Origin: Ostrinia nubilalis
Taxonomy: Eukaryota > Arthropoda > Insecta > Lepidoptera > Crambidae
Direction: 5' to 3'
NCBI RefSeq assembly: GCF_963855985.1
Contig: NC_087106.1
Location: forward strand, 1,905,001-1,969,000
DNA length: 64,000 nt
The notes beneath the pieces are model-generated. The model worked only from the letters and a program-made list of their open reading frames with translations, had not been told where the DNA came from and ran no database searches. How positions within the stretch are numbered: the first letter of the stretch is position 1; every line of letters begins with the position of its first letter. The position numbers were made by a program, and so were the translations under genes. This document shows, one piece after another, positions 45,691 through 58,065 of the stretch.

Positions 45691-47190
45691 TTAACTTGAT
45701 ATTGTAGATATTTTGTTGATTTTTGTTTTTTTTTTCAAAACATTTTCATCCTGACTGTACCCATTTTGTTGAAACCAGATATAGCTGGTTAGAGCTAGTT
45801 TTAGCCGGTATGTTAATTTTAAACCTTTACCACAGCATTAAACCTTAAGCAGGTATTAGTAAGCAAAATTTACATATTTCACAGAAAGGGCAATATTGCC
45901 CTACCTTGCATGTAGACTTAGCATTTATTCTGCATAAGAATGTCAAATAATAAAATATAGACTACCATTACAGAATATCGCACACCTATTTAAACTGAGA
46001 CAACTCAAAAATAGTGATTTTTGTGAAATTATGGTAACTTTGTCAGTCTGTTTGTTTTTACGTTTGTACGCTTGAAGTGCTGAACTAATCTTGATGAATT
46101 TTAGTATACATTAGACCTAAGAGATGGAAATAGAGCCTATAGTCTTATACTACTAAATGTCAAAATGTTTATACTTTGATCAGAAAATACTTCCGAATAT
46201 CAATAAAAATCGTATTAAAAAAATACCTAGATGACGTGTCGTTTGTAAAGCGTGCTAAAACGATAATTTAGTGCTTAGGTGAATATTCGTTTTACAATAT
46301 AAATACCAAGCGAGTTGGACAGGACCGCAGGCAATCTGGTAATAAATAAAAGCACTTGTAATCGTACAATAAAAACCTTCCACTGCTGAAAACCAGACCT
46401 TAAAATACTCAAGAACCATTAGTACAGTTGGACAAAGATGAAAGAACGGAGGGCTCTTAAGGCCGAGGTATTTTAGGATCATGGCTCAGCAAGCTTGTAT
46501 TTTACCCAATAATAACGACTTCAAATCAAAAATATTTATTCAATTTGACCAATATTTTGGCACCACTGAACGTCAAAGATAATAAAGAATAAGAAAAAGA
46601 AAAAACACGAAATTAAAATGCAAAAATAATAACAATAAACATAATAATAACTCTGTTCGATTCTGTAACATAATTTATTGACGTTCAATGACATCATGAT
46701 GTTTCAGAGAAGATATACGGTCTTCTTTGATGATGGTCATAGTAGGACTGTAAATTCCCAACTGTATTGTGAATTTGTGACTAATGTTTTCAAACAAAAC
46801 AATGACGCAAACTTTGTCATTAATAAAACAAGTGCTTAATGTACTCTTTTTCTCAGATATGCCAAAAATATATTTCCTTCTTAACATCATTTTTACGAAA
46901 ACTTCATGCGCAATGAAAATGTTGTACCTCGGGGATTTACTCTATGTATTACATCATCTTTACTAAATAGCACATAATTCAACAAAGTTATGTGTTCCGA
47001 GAAGTTTCACTGAGGTGCATAATGGACGACGTTCAAGACTAAAGTCAATTTCAAGCATAAATTATTTATGATTTATGATTCAATACCTACCAATCGCAGG
47101 ACACAAATGAGTGAAATTTAATAGAGTTTGGAGTATTTTTTAGTAATAGCGACCTTAGTTTTGGTCCCGTGAAGAGTTACCTAAATATTT
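45691..47190. other. 1.5 kb without recognised gene
   Basis: 'gtctgtttgtttttacgttt' near 46050 echoes Helitron-like interiors. No ends found. Confidence 0.3.
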
Positions 47191-47199
47191 TCGAGTAGC

Positions 47200-47420
47200 G
47201 GCTGCCCGCGACTTCGTACGCGTGGATCCCGTTTTACCCCCTTTTAGGGATGGAGTTTCGTAAAATCCTTTCTTAGCGGATGCCTACGTCATAACATCTA
47301 CCCGCATGCCAAATTTCAGCTCGATTCATCAGGTGTTTTGGACTGTGCGATAGATCACTATGTCAGTTAGTCAGTCAGTCCGTCAGTCAGTCCGTCAGTC
47401 AGTCCGTCAGTCAGTCCTTT
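47200..47420 (-). mobile_element. Helitron-like element with a GTCA/GTCC microsatellite
   Basis: 'gcccgcgacttcgtacgcgt' at the left is the complement of the right end of the element at 54985. A (CAGT/CCGT)n run at 47360-47416 is far longer here than in the other copy. Confidence 0.6.
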
Positions 47421-48404
47421 GAGTTATATAATATTTAGATGTTAGTGCCACGTTTCGAGTGACACTTGCCTCAAAAGGTACATTAGTTTCGCGTTTCCAG
47501 ACGGTCTAGGTTTCAGACTACTCCCAGAAGGTCTTGTTAGCTGTGCGGTGTCGGGTCAATGAAATATGAGTCTGGGGATATTTTTATGGTATGGTGTTTT
47601 TAATGATTGAGTGACTAGGTTTAGCGCACGACTTTGTCTGCCGGGATATCGACCTGTCAATATTTTATTCCATTAATCTCTCGTTAGCAATAACACAGAA
47701 TAATAATAAGTACTTTAATAGTCAAAATAAATTATGAAGCGAAGCAGATTTTGGGGTTATTATAAAAAAGAAAATGATATTATGTTTGACAAAAAAAAGC
47801 ACGAGATCAATTTTTTTTTATGAAAGACTTCTAACTTCTTCCAGATAATGCAGTTTATTATGTCCAAATTAGTTCGCTAATGTTCGTATACGAATCTTCT
47901 TCTAATTTACGCGATTAGCAGAAGAAAAAGGATCATTGTAATTTTATACCTACATAAAATAAATTGTAGAGTCACTAGCATCAGAAGCATTACATGACAA
48001 TTTATTGAATATCACACGATTTTAATCCTTCACAAACGTCACCGTAAAGCTCGATGTGCCTAAAAATAACACGTCCAAATAACCGAAAGAATCGCCATCG
48101 CAGACCTCCGAATTATTGATGAGCAGTCGCAGCCACCCGATTCGTCAGCAAATATAGCTCGTACTGTCCTGTTCTGGACATTAATGTTGCAGGGTCCGCT
48201 GTTTCCGAAGGAAAATCTATTTGCTATGTTAATTCCTTTTTATGAGTTACGCCATTTTGAGTGGTGAAGGAATCTTATAATACTATGTGAGTAAACGGGA
48301 AAAACATGCATAACGATAGACGTGACTATAATATCAATAAATTTATGAAAATACAAATCTATAAAATACAGGATGCGGCCTTGAAACTATTTGAAATGAA
48401 ACGG
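47421..48404. other. No gene recognised
   Basis: AT-rich; nothing is supported. Confidence 0.35.
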
Positions 48405-48500
48405 GATTACTTAATATCCCCGAAACTCGGTGATTAGAGCAGTCACCCGGCAAGTGGCAAATAGTGAGTTTGATTCCTGCATGAGGCAATTAATTTTTAA
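48405..48500 (+). repeat. Degenerate tRNA-derived SINE head
   Basis: 'aaactcggtgattagagcag' and 'gagtttgattcctgc' resemble A- and B-boxes. Confidence 0.4.
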
Positions 48501-49524
48501 ATTAAGATTATAACCAACACTAAATTAACAAGTACTAAATAGTAGGTCAATCTTCGAATCCAACTCGGCTGGGCAGGGTTCGGGAATCTATACGGAGGTT
48601 TTTGACGAAAGATGTTTCGTCAAAAATACCTCAGTGCCTAAAGACGAAAGCCTATAGTCAGGGTGTGTTACCAGTGATGACAATTGTTCACGTGGCCTCT
48701 CAGTATAGACCAGTGGCCTCTCAGTATAGAGGCAAATAGATAAATAACTATTACAGTACACGTTAGATATTCGTTATTAAATAAGTCGAGAACCAGATGG
48801 TAGATAATGTAGACGTAATGAAGGCCTAAAAGGGCCAAACATAATGAGGGCAGAAAGTGTCCATTCACCAGATGTCGCTTTATTGGACTGAACTGATTTC
48901 ATACTTACCTACTTACTTTGTCAGACTCTTTACTTCTATTAGAGGCATGTAAAGGGTCTGTATTACATACGTAGATAAAAGTAAGCCTTGATGTGTTTTG
49001 TAGAGGACTTTCAAATAAACGAAATTACTTGTAACAATGACTAAATTCTTTAACTCAGACTTGGTCAGTCGGCCTATAGGATGATTCAAGCTTCTAATAT
49101 CCAAAATAACATGTAAAGTTAATTTACAATGTGTTGAACACATGGATCAAATCCATTACCTTAGATTCTCACTCTACATTGCAATGAAACATTGTATTGT
49201 AACATAGACAAAATAACAATCGTAACAGATTCTGTTTCGAAATTGCTAATTAGAGCGAAGTAGCCTCCAAAAAAACTGACCCCTATCTTTCGCTCATATT
49301 CAAAAACATTACTATCAGGTCTTACAGTTTTATTTAAATAAATTCCTCCACCTCAATCCAGTGTTCCCTGGCCAATCATTGAATTCCTGAATACAAATAA
49401 TCCTGATCCAGGATTGGGTGTGTGCATTCGTAATCGCCCTGGCTACCCAATTTAATTCGGTCCGATTCAATTTTACAGTTTTATAAGTAAAAAACATGCC
49501 AGGTGATACAACTAAAGAGGATGC
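48501..49524. other. No gene; duplicated short words
   Basis: 'gtggcctctcagtatagac' occurs twice in tandem (about 48693-48730), and 'gtttttgacgaaag' sits opposite 'tttcgtcaaaaa' near 48600-48628 as a hairpin. No gene. Confidence 0.4.
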
Positions 49525-49800
49525 AGTAGGCTTCGTTATCATCAACAGCCCTTTACAGTCCACTGCTGGACTATGAGCCTCCTCCACTATAGTGGAGGGT
49601 TTTGTCATAATCTCCACGCTTGGCAGGCGGGTTGGAGATCGCAGTTTAAAAGATTGATGTTTTTCAGAGAGCGCTGCTGCCCATTCTCTGTTTGATGTGT
49701 AGTCCCTAAGTCGCCTCTTACGACTCCCGCGGGAAGAGTAGGGGTTGGTGACAAATGTATTCTACTCTGCCGTCACCACACGGCTTACGTTCGTGGCAAG
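49525..49800. repeat. Dispersed lepidopteran-type repeat
   Basis: 'cagccctttacagtccactg', a 'ctccactatagtggag' palindrome (49578-49593) and 'ctcttacgactcccgcggga'. Related to 9360-9600 over the last part. Confidence 0.55.
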
Positions 49801-49985
49801 GCTTCGTTAAAATCGGTTGTTTCTACCGCCTAAGCATATCATCATCAGTTAATCTGGTTTCCACTGCAGAAGTATGACCCTCTCTAATTTTCCAGAGACA
49901 AAAATGGAAGTTTGGCCTACACTCTTCACGCTGCCCAGACTAATTTGGGAAGCAACCTACATACTGTTAATTGTAAAAAATCTAT

Positions 49986-50073
49986 GGCTGAGTTGCCTAA
50001 CTTTAACGGTTACTGTTAACGATAACCGGTGCTTTTAAGTAGGTAAGTTAAAATAATATGGCGCAACTCAGCC
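49986..50073. mobile_element. Very short MITE-like element
   Basis: GGCTGAGTTGC and GCAACTCAGCC face each other over 88 bp. The interior contains 'gttaacgataac'. Confidence 0.5.
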
Positions 50074-50490
50074 TAAATGTTAAAATGTCGGTATCGTTAG
50101 CTGCTGTCAGTTGTAAGTTAATGTCAATGTCACTCTAGAAATCTGCACGCTTCGTGGTCCGGTACGAAAATCACTAAGCTATACCTTAGTTCTTTAGAAA
50201 TTTCCCTAAATGTAAACAAATATGGCCAACTGACATTGACGAATTTTTAGTCTATGTCAGTTGATCTACTAGTGATGCGACAAAATCTCTCGTTATTCGA
50301 AATTCTGTAAATGTCATTTACGGACTGCAACAGACGATTATTAGATTTTCAAAGATCGTTTGTATACTTAATTATTAAGATCAATCCCTCTTCTGATTGA
50401 TGTTGAGATCAGTAATGTGATCGTCAAAATAGGATCTTCTTAATCAATGAAAATTTAATTTTCCAATTTTTATTTGTTTAGGAAATAGGT

Positions 50491-51738
50491 ACTAGCTTTT
50501 GCCCGCGGCTTCACCCGCGTGAAATTTAGTTTGTCACATATCGTTATAATTTATAGCCTATGGAGAGTTCGGTATATTGTACCGCCGGGTAAATTGTACC
50601 ACCCTCATATTTCGTAAAGTATTTATTGAATGTCTGTAATTGCAACACTCAGCGATACACAACTAAATTTTATTTTATTTTTATTTATTTAATTAGGACA
50701 ACCAACAAGACAGACACAAATTCAAGCAAAGGGGTTTACATACATAATTTTGTCTTAGGACTATTATATATTAATTCAATTAATATCGGCCATATGATTT
50801 TTGCCGTGACAACTAACACTTGTGTTTTATTTTGAAAAGTATTTTTTCATTGTTTTCAAGTAACTTTTGACAATGCATGTTTAGTTTGTAATTTTGTTAA
50901 ATTTAATCACAGGGTGTTTCTAATATATTATTTAGAAGCGTAAATTAGTGTGGGTTACAATTATTTGAAACATTTTTCGGTATTTATAAGCTTTATTTTT
51001 TACCGATTTTTTAAAAGCACTATCACCTAGTCGGCTAAATTGTACCACATCAAGTTGTATGGAACTTTACCAAAGGATTTTGAATTTTTTTTAGTTAATC
51101 ATATTTTGAAGTTATAATAGCGTAGTTATGATTGACTAACAATAAATGAAAGCAAAGGACTGGCAAAGTAGTTTAGGTACAAGTGTGCGTTACGATAATT
51201 GGAATTACAAAACTTTTACTCAAAATCGTGATAACGTGTAAAACAATATCGATTGTCTATGTTATTAACTACTGTTCCTTTTCGTTACCTAATTTGTGAA
51301 GAATGTATCGTATAATATTTTGCCATAGTTTTTTTATAGGCTTGAAATTTATTGAAATCCAATTTAGTAACCCTGTGGTACAAATTATCGAACCGGTTGG
51401 CTAAATTGGACCGATGCTCTGAACTCGCATTTTGTTGATTTGTGCTAAATATACAACAATCATGTTGATTAATACCTATGAAATAGTAAGTTGAATAATT
51501 TATCTTTTAGTATATACCATGAACATTAGCAAAAACAAAAGAAAACTATGTGTAAAATGGGATTGAAAAAAACTGGTCCAAATTACCGGACTCTCCCTTA
51601 TGTTATTCTGGGTTATAAACAATAATACTGTAAAGTCTCATTAAAATCCGTTCAGTAGTTTTTGCGTGAAAGAGTAACAAACATCCAGACATCCATACAT
51701 CCAAACTTTCGCATTTATAATATTAGTAGGAAGTAGGA
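50491..51738 (-). mobile_element. Helitron-like element split by a 1-kb insertion
   Basis: ACTAGCTTTTGCCCGCGG at the left (minus-strand CTAGT end) and 'ttagtaggaagtagga' at the right (minus-strand start TCCTACT). The interior matches 16275-16400 on either side of the insert. Confidence 0.75.
50562..51596. mobile_element. DNA element with repeated GGTAAATTGTACC motif
   Basis: Ends GGAGAGTTCGGTATATTGTACC-like at the left and its imperfect complement at the right (GGTCCAAATTACCGG, then CTCTCC). Motif copies at 50571, 50588, 51032, 51375 (inverted), 51395 and 51575 (inverted). About 1,035 bp with no transposase. The target reads AGCCTTATG in an uninterrupted copy of the host element (minus strand near 16340), so a CCTTAT-like duplication is possible. 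Superfamily unknown. Confidence 0.7.
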
Positions 51739-52413
51739 TAATTTAAATTATACTGTGGGTCTAGACAAAGTGCACAATAAAATCGTAAACCAGTCGAAAA
51801 GTGGTCGAAAGGCCTTTTTTATGTGACACTCGTCTGTATAATAAAGCTGAATTCAGACTTCTTCGAAAAGTGTGTTGTTGCATTCAATGAAGAAAAAATA
51901 CATTGTTGAATATAACCTCGTTTATATTTTATTTTAAATTAATATTATTTATCAAAGTAATTGGTAATTGAAATAATTGAATACTTGAATATTTGAAATA
52001 AAATCGATTAAATTTACAGATTATTATCTATGAATATTGTCTATGACTTACAGATTTTCCAGAGATATTACCTAAATTTAAACGTCAAATGTCGATTTGA
52101 CATTTTAAAATGAAGCACAAATTTTCACCATCCAAATATTTTGTTAAAATATTTTGTTTTCAATGTTAGATTTCATATTTGTTTCATCATGAGAATAAAG
52201 TTGGTTTCATGAGCTTGTGAAATAATGTGTATGATATTAAGAAAACGTGAGTATTATAGTGTAATTGTGTGCAGAAGTGTTTGTTTACATCGATGGAAAT
52301 TTCTAAAGAATTTAGGATTAGTCAAAATGATTTGAAGAATGAAGTAAACCTGCTGCATACTTTTTTGATTACACATTGTAATGTGGTGGAAGGACGTTGA
52401 TGTTGAACCGGGT
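51739..52413. other. No gene recognised
   Basis: AT-rich; nothing is supported. Confidence 0.35.
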
Positions 52414-52417
52414 TTAA

Positions 52418-53589
52418 CCCTTCATTTGATTTTGTTCACTGGGATGAACATTAAATTGAAAAAAATAATATGCCGAGTGCATACGTCTTCATTTCTGGTA
52501 AGTTTTTTTTTTTCACTAGAAAATATACTTAAGCTTTGGTAGAAAAATATTTTTATGTGCTAGCCACAGTCTGAAAGTGTTACATTTTAGCTAAAATGCC
52601 GGCGTAGTGAAGACCAGGCTTTAGTGTCAAAGTGTTTATTCAAGCTTTACATGTTTTTTATTATAATTGAGTAATGACAGTGGTTTTAACGTATTGCATA
52701 GTGTCCATGCTTAATAACTTGATTGATTTACAATGCTCATTTAATAAATAAGCCATGTTATACCAGGTGAAACTCGAGTGTTCATCCCAGTGAACATTGC
52801 CAGATTACTAATAATCTTTGATTGTTCATCCCAGTGAACATTGTCAAATAGGCTATGAAACGTTTATTTTTGCTTAATTTTATTTCAGTGGACTAATTTC
52901 TTTATTTAGAGTTATTTTTTATTTTGTTTGAGTTGTTGGCAGCTTGATACAGTATATTGCATGAAATGTAATATCAGAATAATGTTTTGTTACTGGTAAA
53001 AGTGGACATAATTGTTTTCTAAATTTTCATGCACAATAATTACATATTTTATTTTGCGGTTGTTTGTAGATTCAAAGTTTGTAGTTCAAAAGAATATTTT
53101 TGATTAAAATCATTTTTACTTTTTTATTTAAACCCTGAAGAATATACTTTATAAATGTGGGAGCTGTTTTTTTATTATTTAGTGCGACTTGTCCACTTTT
53201 AAGTTACATAAACAAAAAATTATGATTTTTTTCTTTAAAAAAAAATAAACATTGTTTTACCTCAACGATCATACAAAATTCTATGGTAATAGTTACTTTC
53301 TTACTATTTTGTGCACCAAAAAGCATTTAATAATATAAATTTTACTTTTTATATGAATAATTGTTTTAATTTAATGCCGCTACCCTAAATTGGCAATGTT
53401 CACCCCAATGAACAGTTAAAATTCTCCATATATTTGGCAGTGTTCATTGGGATGAACATAGTTTTTTTTCTATTTGGTGAAGTTCTGATTTTTTATATAT
53501 TTTTTTCTGACCTATAAATAACCCTAAGAACATAAATCTGACGATGTGTTTTTATTTTTTGATAAATAATGAGTCTGCCAAATTAAGGG
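52418..53589. mobile_element. piggyBac-like non-autonomous element with five 18-bp palindromes
   Basis: Begins CCCTTCATTTGA and ends CCAAATTAAGGG, with TTAA on both sides (52414-52417, 53590-53593). CCC...GGG ends with TTAA flanks are the piggyBac signature. 1,172 bp with no transposase. TGTTCATCCCAGTGAACA-type palindromes lie at 52433-52450, 52779-52796, 52823-52840, 53397-53414 and 53441-53458. At 52608-52624 a scrap resembling the AAGCCTGGTC MITE end is present. Confidence 0.8.
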
Positions 53590-53845
53590 TTAAATTAAAA
53601 TTTCTGTTTTTACTACAGAAAATGCATGGTCCAAGATATATTGTGTTTTTCCGTATTGAAAGTTCAAATACCAACATTTTTCGGATTCAGTTTTTCGCGT
53701 AAATAAAAGAAATGTTACATTCAATAGCGCCAACAAATTACCAGTCCTGTCATAGAGTTGTTATTATGTTTCTTTCTTTAAAATACCTTAAAAAGCACCA
53801 CATTTATATATGACACAAATAGTTAATTAAGAAGGATATTCTAGA

Positions 53846-54082
53846 ATGTTTAGTTACCACTTTCAAAGCATACCTTTTAGAGTAGTTTCAGGCAGTCCGT
53901 TCGATCCAACCGCTTTTAAAGATCTGAAAGTTCAGACTGAAGCGCAGACAGCCAAGTTCCAGTCTAGAATAGTTAGACAAAAAGCTTCCCAGCCAGTTTT
54001 TCTTGGAAACCTCTTAGCTTTGAGCGTTTCAAGTTCAGTTGTGCTTTTGTTAGACAAGTATTTGAAGTTGCTGGATAATTAA
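53846..54082 (+). CDS. Unidentified 78-codon frame
   Basis: Starts ATGTTTAGTTACCAC and ends TAA. The C-terminal third (PVFLGNLLALSVSSSVVLLL) could be a membrane segment, preceded by a charged Gln/Lys/Arg-rich part (QTEAQTAKFQSRIVRQKASQ). The local composition is less AT-rich than the flanks. No family recognised, no splice sites or promoter seen. It could be a small host gene, an element remnant or chance. Confidence 0.2.
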   Translation: MFSYHFQSIPFRVVSGSPFDPTAFKDLKVQTEAQTAKFQSRIVRQKASQPVFLGNLLALSVSSSVVLLLDKYLKLLDN

Positions 54083-54984
54083 CGTCTTTGGTATTTTATT
54101 GCTTTTTAAAATACAATTTAATTGAAGTATCTAAAAAAGTTTGTTCTGTCGACGCCCATGGAGCCTACATCATTATGAATAATAATAGCTTAGAGCACAT
54201 AGGAACCCTAAACCTTTTTTTTTTTATAAAATAAGTACCTTAACTCTAAAGGGATGAAATCGTTTAAAGAAACGATTACGTACGAAAATAAACTAAATAG
54301 ATTCCAGGAAAACGATATAATATAATATTACATACTTTTTGACTAGACTTTTTGACTCCAGAAATTAAATTTACCCACATGGAACAAAGGTCTGGTTACA
54401 CAATATATCCAGACAAATTAAGAAACAGCAAAATGTTTCGCAAAACGCGCACATTTCACGCCTTTTGGTCCTTCGAGCCGGATTCACACGTTACCAACTC
54501 CCCCGCGGCCAGAGTTAGGACAGGATGACATATTCGTTGAAGCGGAGTGTTGATGTGTGGAACATTTGTTGACAACGTATATTATATTAGTTGGTTGACA
54601 AGTGTAACATAGGTGTGACTTACTAGAAATTTGAATTTTGTACCCGGAATAAACTTTTATGTATTTTTAATTTAAATATGTCACATGCCAGTCATGGCAA
54701 GAAACACTGTGACAAACAAAATTTAATATGTATAACAAACATCTAATAGACGTGTATTTCTGTGAAATAAATGAATTTGTATAAATAGTGTGTAAGTCCG
54801 ATTAAATGAGTCGGATTAGGTTGTAGGTGCATTGTCGCCGACATGACCGCCGGCGGTCTTATGATCCCTGAGGGGGAGCGCTATGCGACCGCTGTGAAGA
54901 GGTCTCTTTATTGATAAAATTTTCCCATAGATCACGCCCTTAAAGTTCGATCACTACTCCCATTGAATAAATAAAAATAACGGA
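54083..54984. other. No gene recognised
   Basis: A CpG patch at 54830-54900 has no open frame. Nothing else. Confidence 0.35.
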
Positions 54985-55189
54985 TGATCATAAACAGAGA
55001 TATTATGGTGACTGACTGACATAGTGATCTATCAACGCACAGCCCAAACCACTGGACGGATCGGGCTGAAATTTGGCATGCAGGTAGATGTTATGACGAA
55101 GGCATCCGCTAAGCAAGGATTTTACGAAACTCCACCCCTAAGGGAGTAAAACGGGATCCACGCGTACGAAGTCGCGGGCGGCCACTAGT
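54985..55189 (+). mobile_element. Helitron-like element
   Basis: Right end 'cgcgtacgaagtcgcgggcg' followed by CTAGT (55185-55189). Interior 'ctgaaatttggcatgcaggt' shared with 47200-47420 in the other orientation. Confidence 0.65.
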
Positions 55190-55370
55190 CCGTTATAAAG
55201 TCGTCATAGTACCAACGTCCTATACGCTCTCCTTAATATTAGGTTAGAATTAATTATCACATTAATTATCATGATTATTCATATTTCTACGAACTTTCTA
55301 TGTAATTTAAAGCTTGTAACGTTGAAATCGACTACCTAACCTATTTTTTGTTACATAGAATTTTACATAG

Positions 55371-55703
55371 AACCGCCTCTGTGGTCTAGTGGTAAGACCA
55401 CCTGCTTCAGACGCAGAGGTCCCAGGTTCGATTCCCAGTGGGGGCAAATTTTTCTGTTCGGTTTGGTTGGTGGTAGGGCTTGTTCTAAGTCCGCCTGGCT
55501 AGCTACCACCATCTTACCTAAGCCTGTCGCCATAACAACAATGTTAACAGCATTGTTGTGTTCCGGCAGTTAGAGATAAGATAGCCAGTTCCTCCGTGGT
55601 TGAGGATTCCGGGTGAAGCTCGCTTCCACCTTCGGCCTGATCATCACTTACCATCAGGCGAGATACAGGTCAAGAGCTTCCTCGTTGTGGATAAAAAAAT
55701 AAT
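55371..55703 (+). mobile_element. tRNA-derived SINE, near complete
   Basis: A-box 'gtggtctagtggtaagacca' and B-box GGTTCGATTCC. The head folds roughly like a tRNA, but the acceptor arm does not pair, so it is not a working tRNA. Body with 'cacttaccatcaggcgagat' and 'gagcttcctcgttgtggat', then an A-rich tail. Confidence 0.8.
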
Positions 55704-56022
55704 ATTTGAAATGCGTATACTTTTAAGTTGTAACCACTGAAATCTTTACTTTTAGCCAAGCTTGATACTCACATTGTACTGTGTTAGCAGCATAAATCAA
55801 GTCTTGCAATATAGGGCTGTCAACAAATAAAAGATCTTGGTGCGAACGTGATGTCGTGTTATAGCACGTACCTACATATGAAGTAGATTAAGATGAAAAA
55901 GGCGATGGATAAAGCTAGATAAATGAGTATTTAAACGACAGAAAAAGGGTAATGTGATTTCACGAATTTCTGTAGGTACTTAGAGGACTGTTTAAAAAGA
56001 TTGCATCTAAATTTTAAATTTA

Positions 56023-56248
56023 TACTAATATTATAAAGCTGAAGAGTTTGTTTGTTTGTTTATTTGAACGCGCTAATCTCCGGAACTACTGAACCGATTT
56101 GAAAAATTATTTCAGTGTTAGATAGCCCATTTATCGAGGAAGGCTGTAGACTATACAACATCACGCTACGATCAATAGAAGCAGAGCAATAATGAAAAAT
56201 GTTACGAAAACGGGTTTTTACGCGTACGAAGTCGCGGGCACAGCTAGT
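56023..56248 (+). mobile_element. Helitron-like element
   Basis: 'atactaatattataaagctg' left and 'gaagtcgcgggcacagctagt' right (CTAGT at 56244-56248). Complete relative of the fragment at 40740. Confidence 0.65.
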
Positions 56249-57738
56249 CGAGAATAAACCTCAAGATATTCAAGTATAAGTCTAGTTGAATTCCAAATAG
56301 GTATTCCAACATATTATGGGCTTTATACTTAATAACTTAAAAAAATATCCTAATGAAAGTTATTAGACAGGTTAAAATTATTTTTACAAAATCTTTTTTA
56401 AAAGTGATGTAGAAAATAATCCATTAACAAACAAAATAATACCTACGGTACACTAAAACGCTACGCTAAAAATTCAGACTCGCACCGCGGTCCGAGCGTG
56501 GTGTGAACTGCCCAAACTGTCAGCCCTACTCGCACGCGTGACGAAAGTTTTATCACTCACCGACGGGAGACTCGTCACGGGAAATTTATTGTAATGTCTC
56601 ACTACCGTGTTTTTATTTCACGGCCTTTTGTGTGTGTGAGTTTGAGGACGTGGAGGGTAATGGTTTTGGAATGTGGTTGGTTAGGGGTTTTTTCCACGAT
56701 GCCTTATTAAATTAGCTAAATAAATAAGTAATCGCTGCCATTTAAAAATGACCTAAACTTAAACGGAAAAGAGCTTGTTTTAAGGCAAATAGATAACGGG
56801 AAAAAATACTGTACTCTCAAATAAGTAAATAAATAATTAAATAAGTTAGTAAATAATTATTTATGTAAATAAGTAGAGGCACAGATAATATAATACTAGG
56901 TGGAGGTATCTGTAATAATGACATCAATCAATATTAATGTCATTTAGGGGCTACCTGGAGCTGTGTGAAATTGTCCAAAGATTTTTTTATTTTTTTTCCT
57001 TTGGTACTTAATGACATTCTAAATCTCCCTACGTACTTGATACCCTTGTCTGTCATCATTATTTCATTCCAACCATCACACTGTCGGTAACTAATCAATA
57101 GTAGTAATTAGTGTCTTGTCCTCTTTAATAAAATATCTAGGTAAATGTAAAACTTTCATTTTTTTTTACCACACATATTATGTAGTTATATGCCAGCACA
57201 CGCAAAGTTGTAGGCACTAGCTAGCAACCAACATAGCAGAATACCCAGCCCATTATAAAGCATAGTTTACAAGAGTGGAAATATTCCCACATTGGCAAGC
57301 GGTGTGCAGTGCACACAAGAGCAGCGGCTAACGACGCCACGGTGCATTCACGGTATAATGCAGAAAATTTGCATTGTGCACAATATTCTTAAGCAGGAAT
57401 CTGCCATTTGCTGGCTTTGGAAAGCTGCTGACAATGTTGAATGGACACTGGCCTTTACACTCTTGGTGGTATAACATTTATTACTTCGAGTTTGAAGTAT
57501 AGTTTTGAATATTGGTTGTTCAATGTTCAGATACTTAACTATGGAGGATGAATCAATTATAAATACTTTCCAACTACAGATTTGAAGCTCCTGTATTTGA
57601 ACTAAAGTAGTAAGACACGGGTCTTAACGCGACGTTTATTAATGAGTACCTATTTGATTTCTAGGGCGCAGTCTCTTTGTCAACTTTAAGCTCCTGAAGT
57701 TTGATTTCTTGTACCTATTAAAGAGGCTTTGCTTTATA
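56249..57738. other. 1.5 kb without recognised gene
   Basis: 'caagagtg' (57272) and 'cactcttg' (57456) face each other around the 60-codon frame at 57292-57474, hinting at a decayed foldback. A CpG patch at 56470-56580 has no frame of note. Confidence 0.3.
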
Positions 57739-57998
57739 CAGGGTGTTAGGTAAATAGGTATATGAGCCAACACTATCCCATGTTAACATGGTCATATAAA
57801 TGGTATGGTGAAGTCAGAAAATTGATATCTTCATTTTAATTATTTAAATGTTCATACAAATCGGATTTTATAAAATTTATTTATGAAAATTTAAAAAATT
57901 AAATATAGATATCAAATTTCTGACTTCACCATACCATTTATATGCCCATGTTAACATGGGCTAGTGTCGGCTCATATACCCATTTACCTAACACCCTG
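57739..57998. mobile_element. MITE with CAGGGTG ends and TA duplication (copy 2)
   Basis: 260 bp, same family as 2511-2774, flanked by TA (57737-57738, 57999-58000). Lies 67 bp from the gypsy-like LTR end. Confidence 0.9.
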
Positions 57999-58065
57999 TA
58001 TAAAAGGCAAAATCTGATATAAAAGTTCATTATTTTCTCCAAAGATTTCAACTATTCATAATACA

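Noticed and set aside
46675..46966. Overlapping 60-71-codon frames
   Set aside because: No motif or splice context; lengths are expected by chance in 64 kb.
55377..55446. Functional tRNA gene
   Set aside because: A- and B-boxes are good, but the acceptor stem does not pair and a SINE body with A-rich tail follows.
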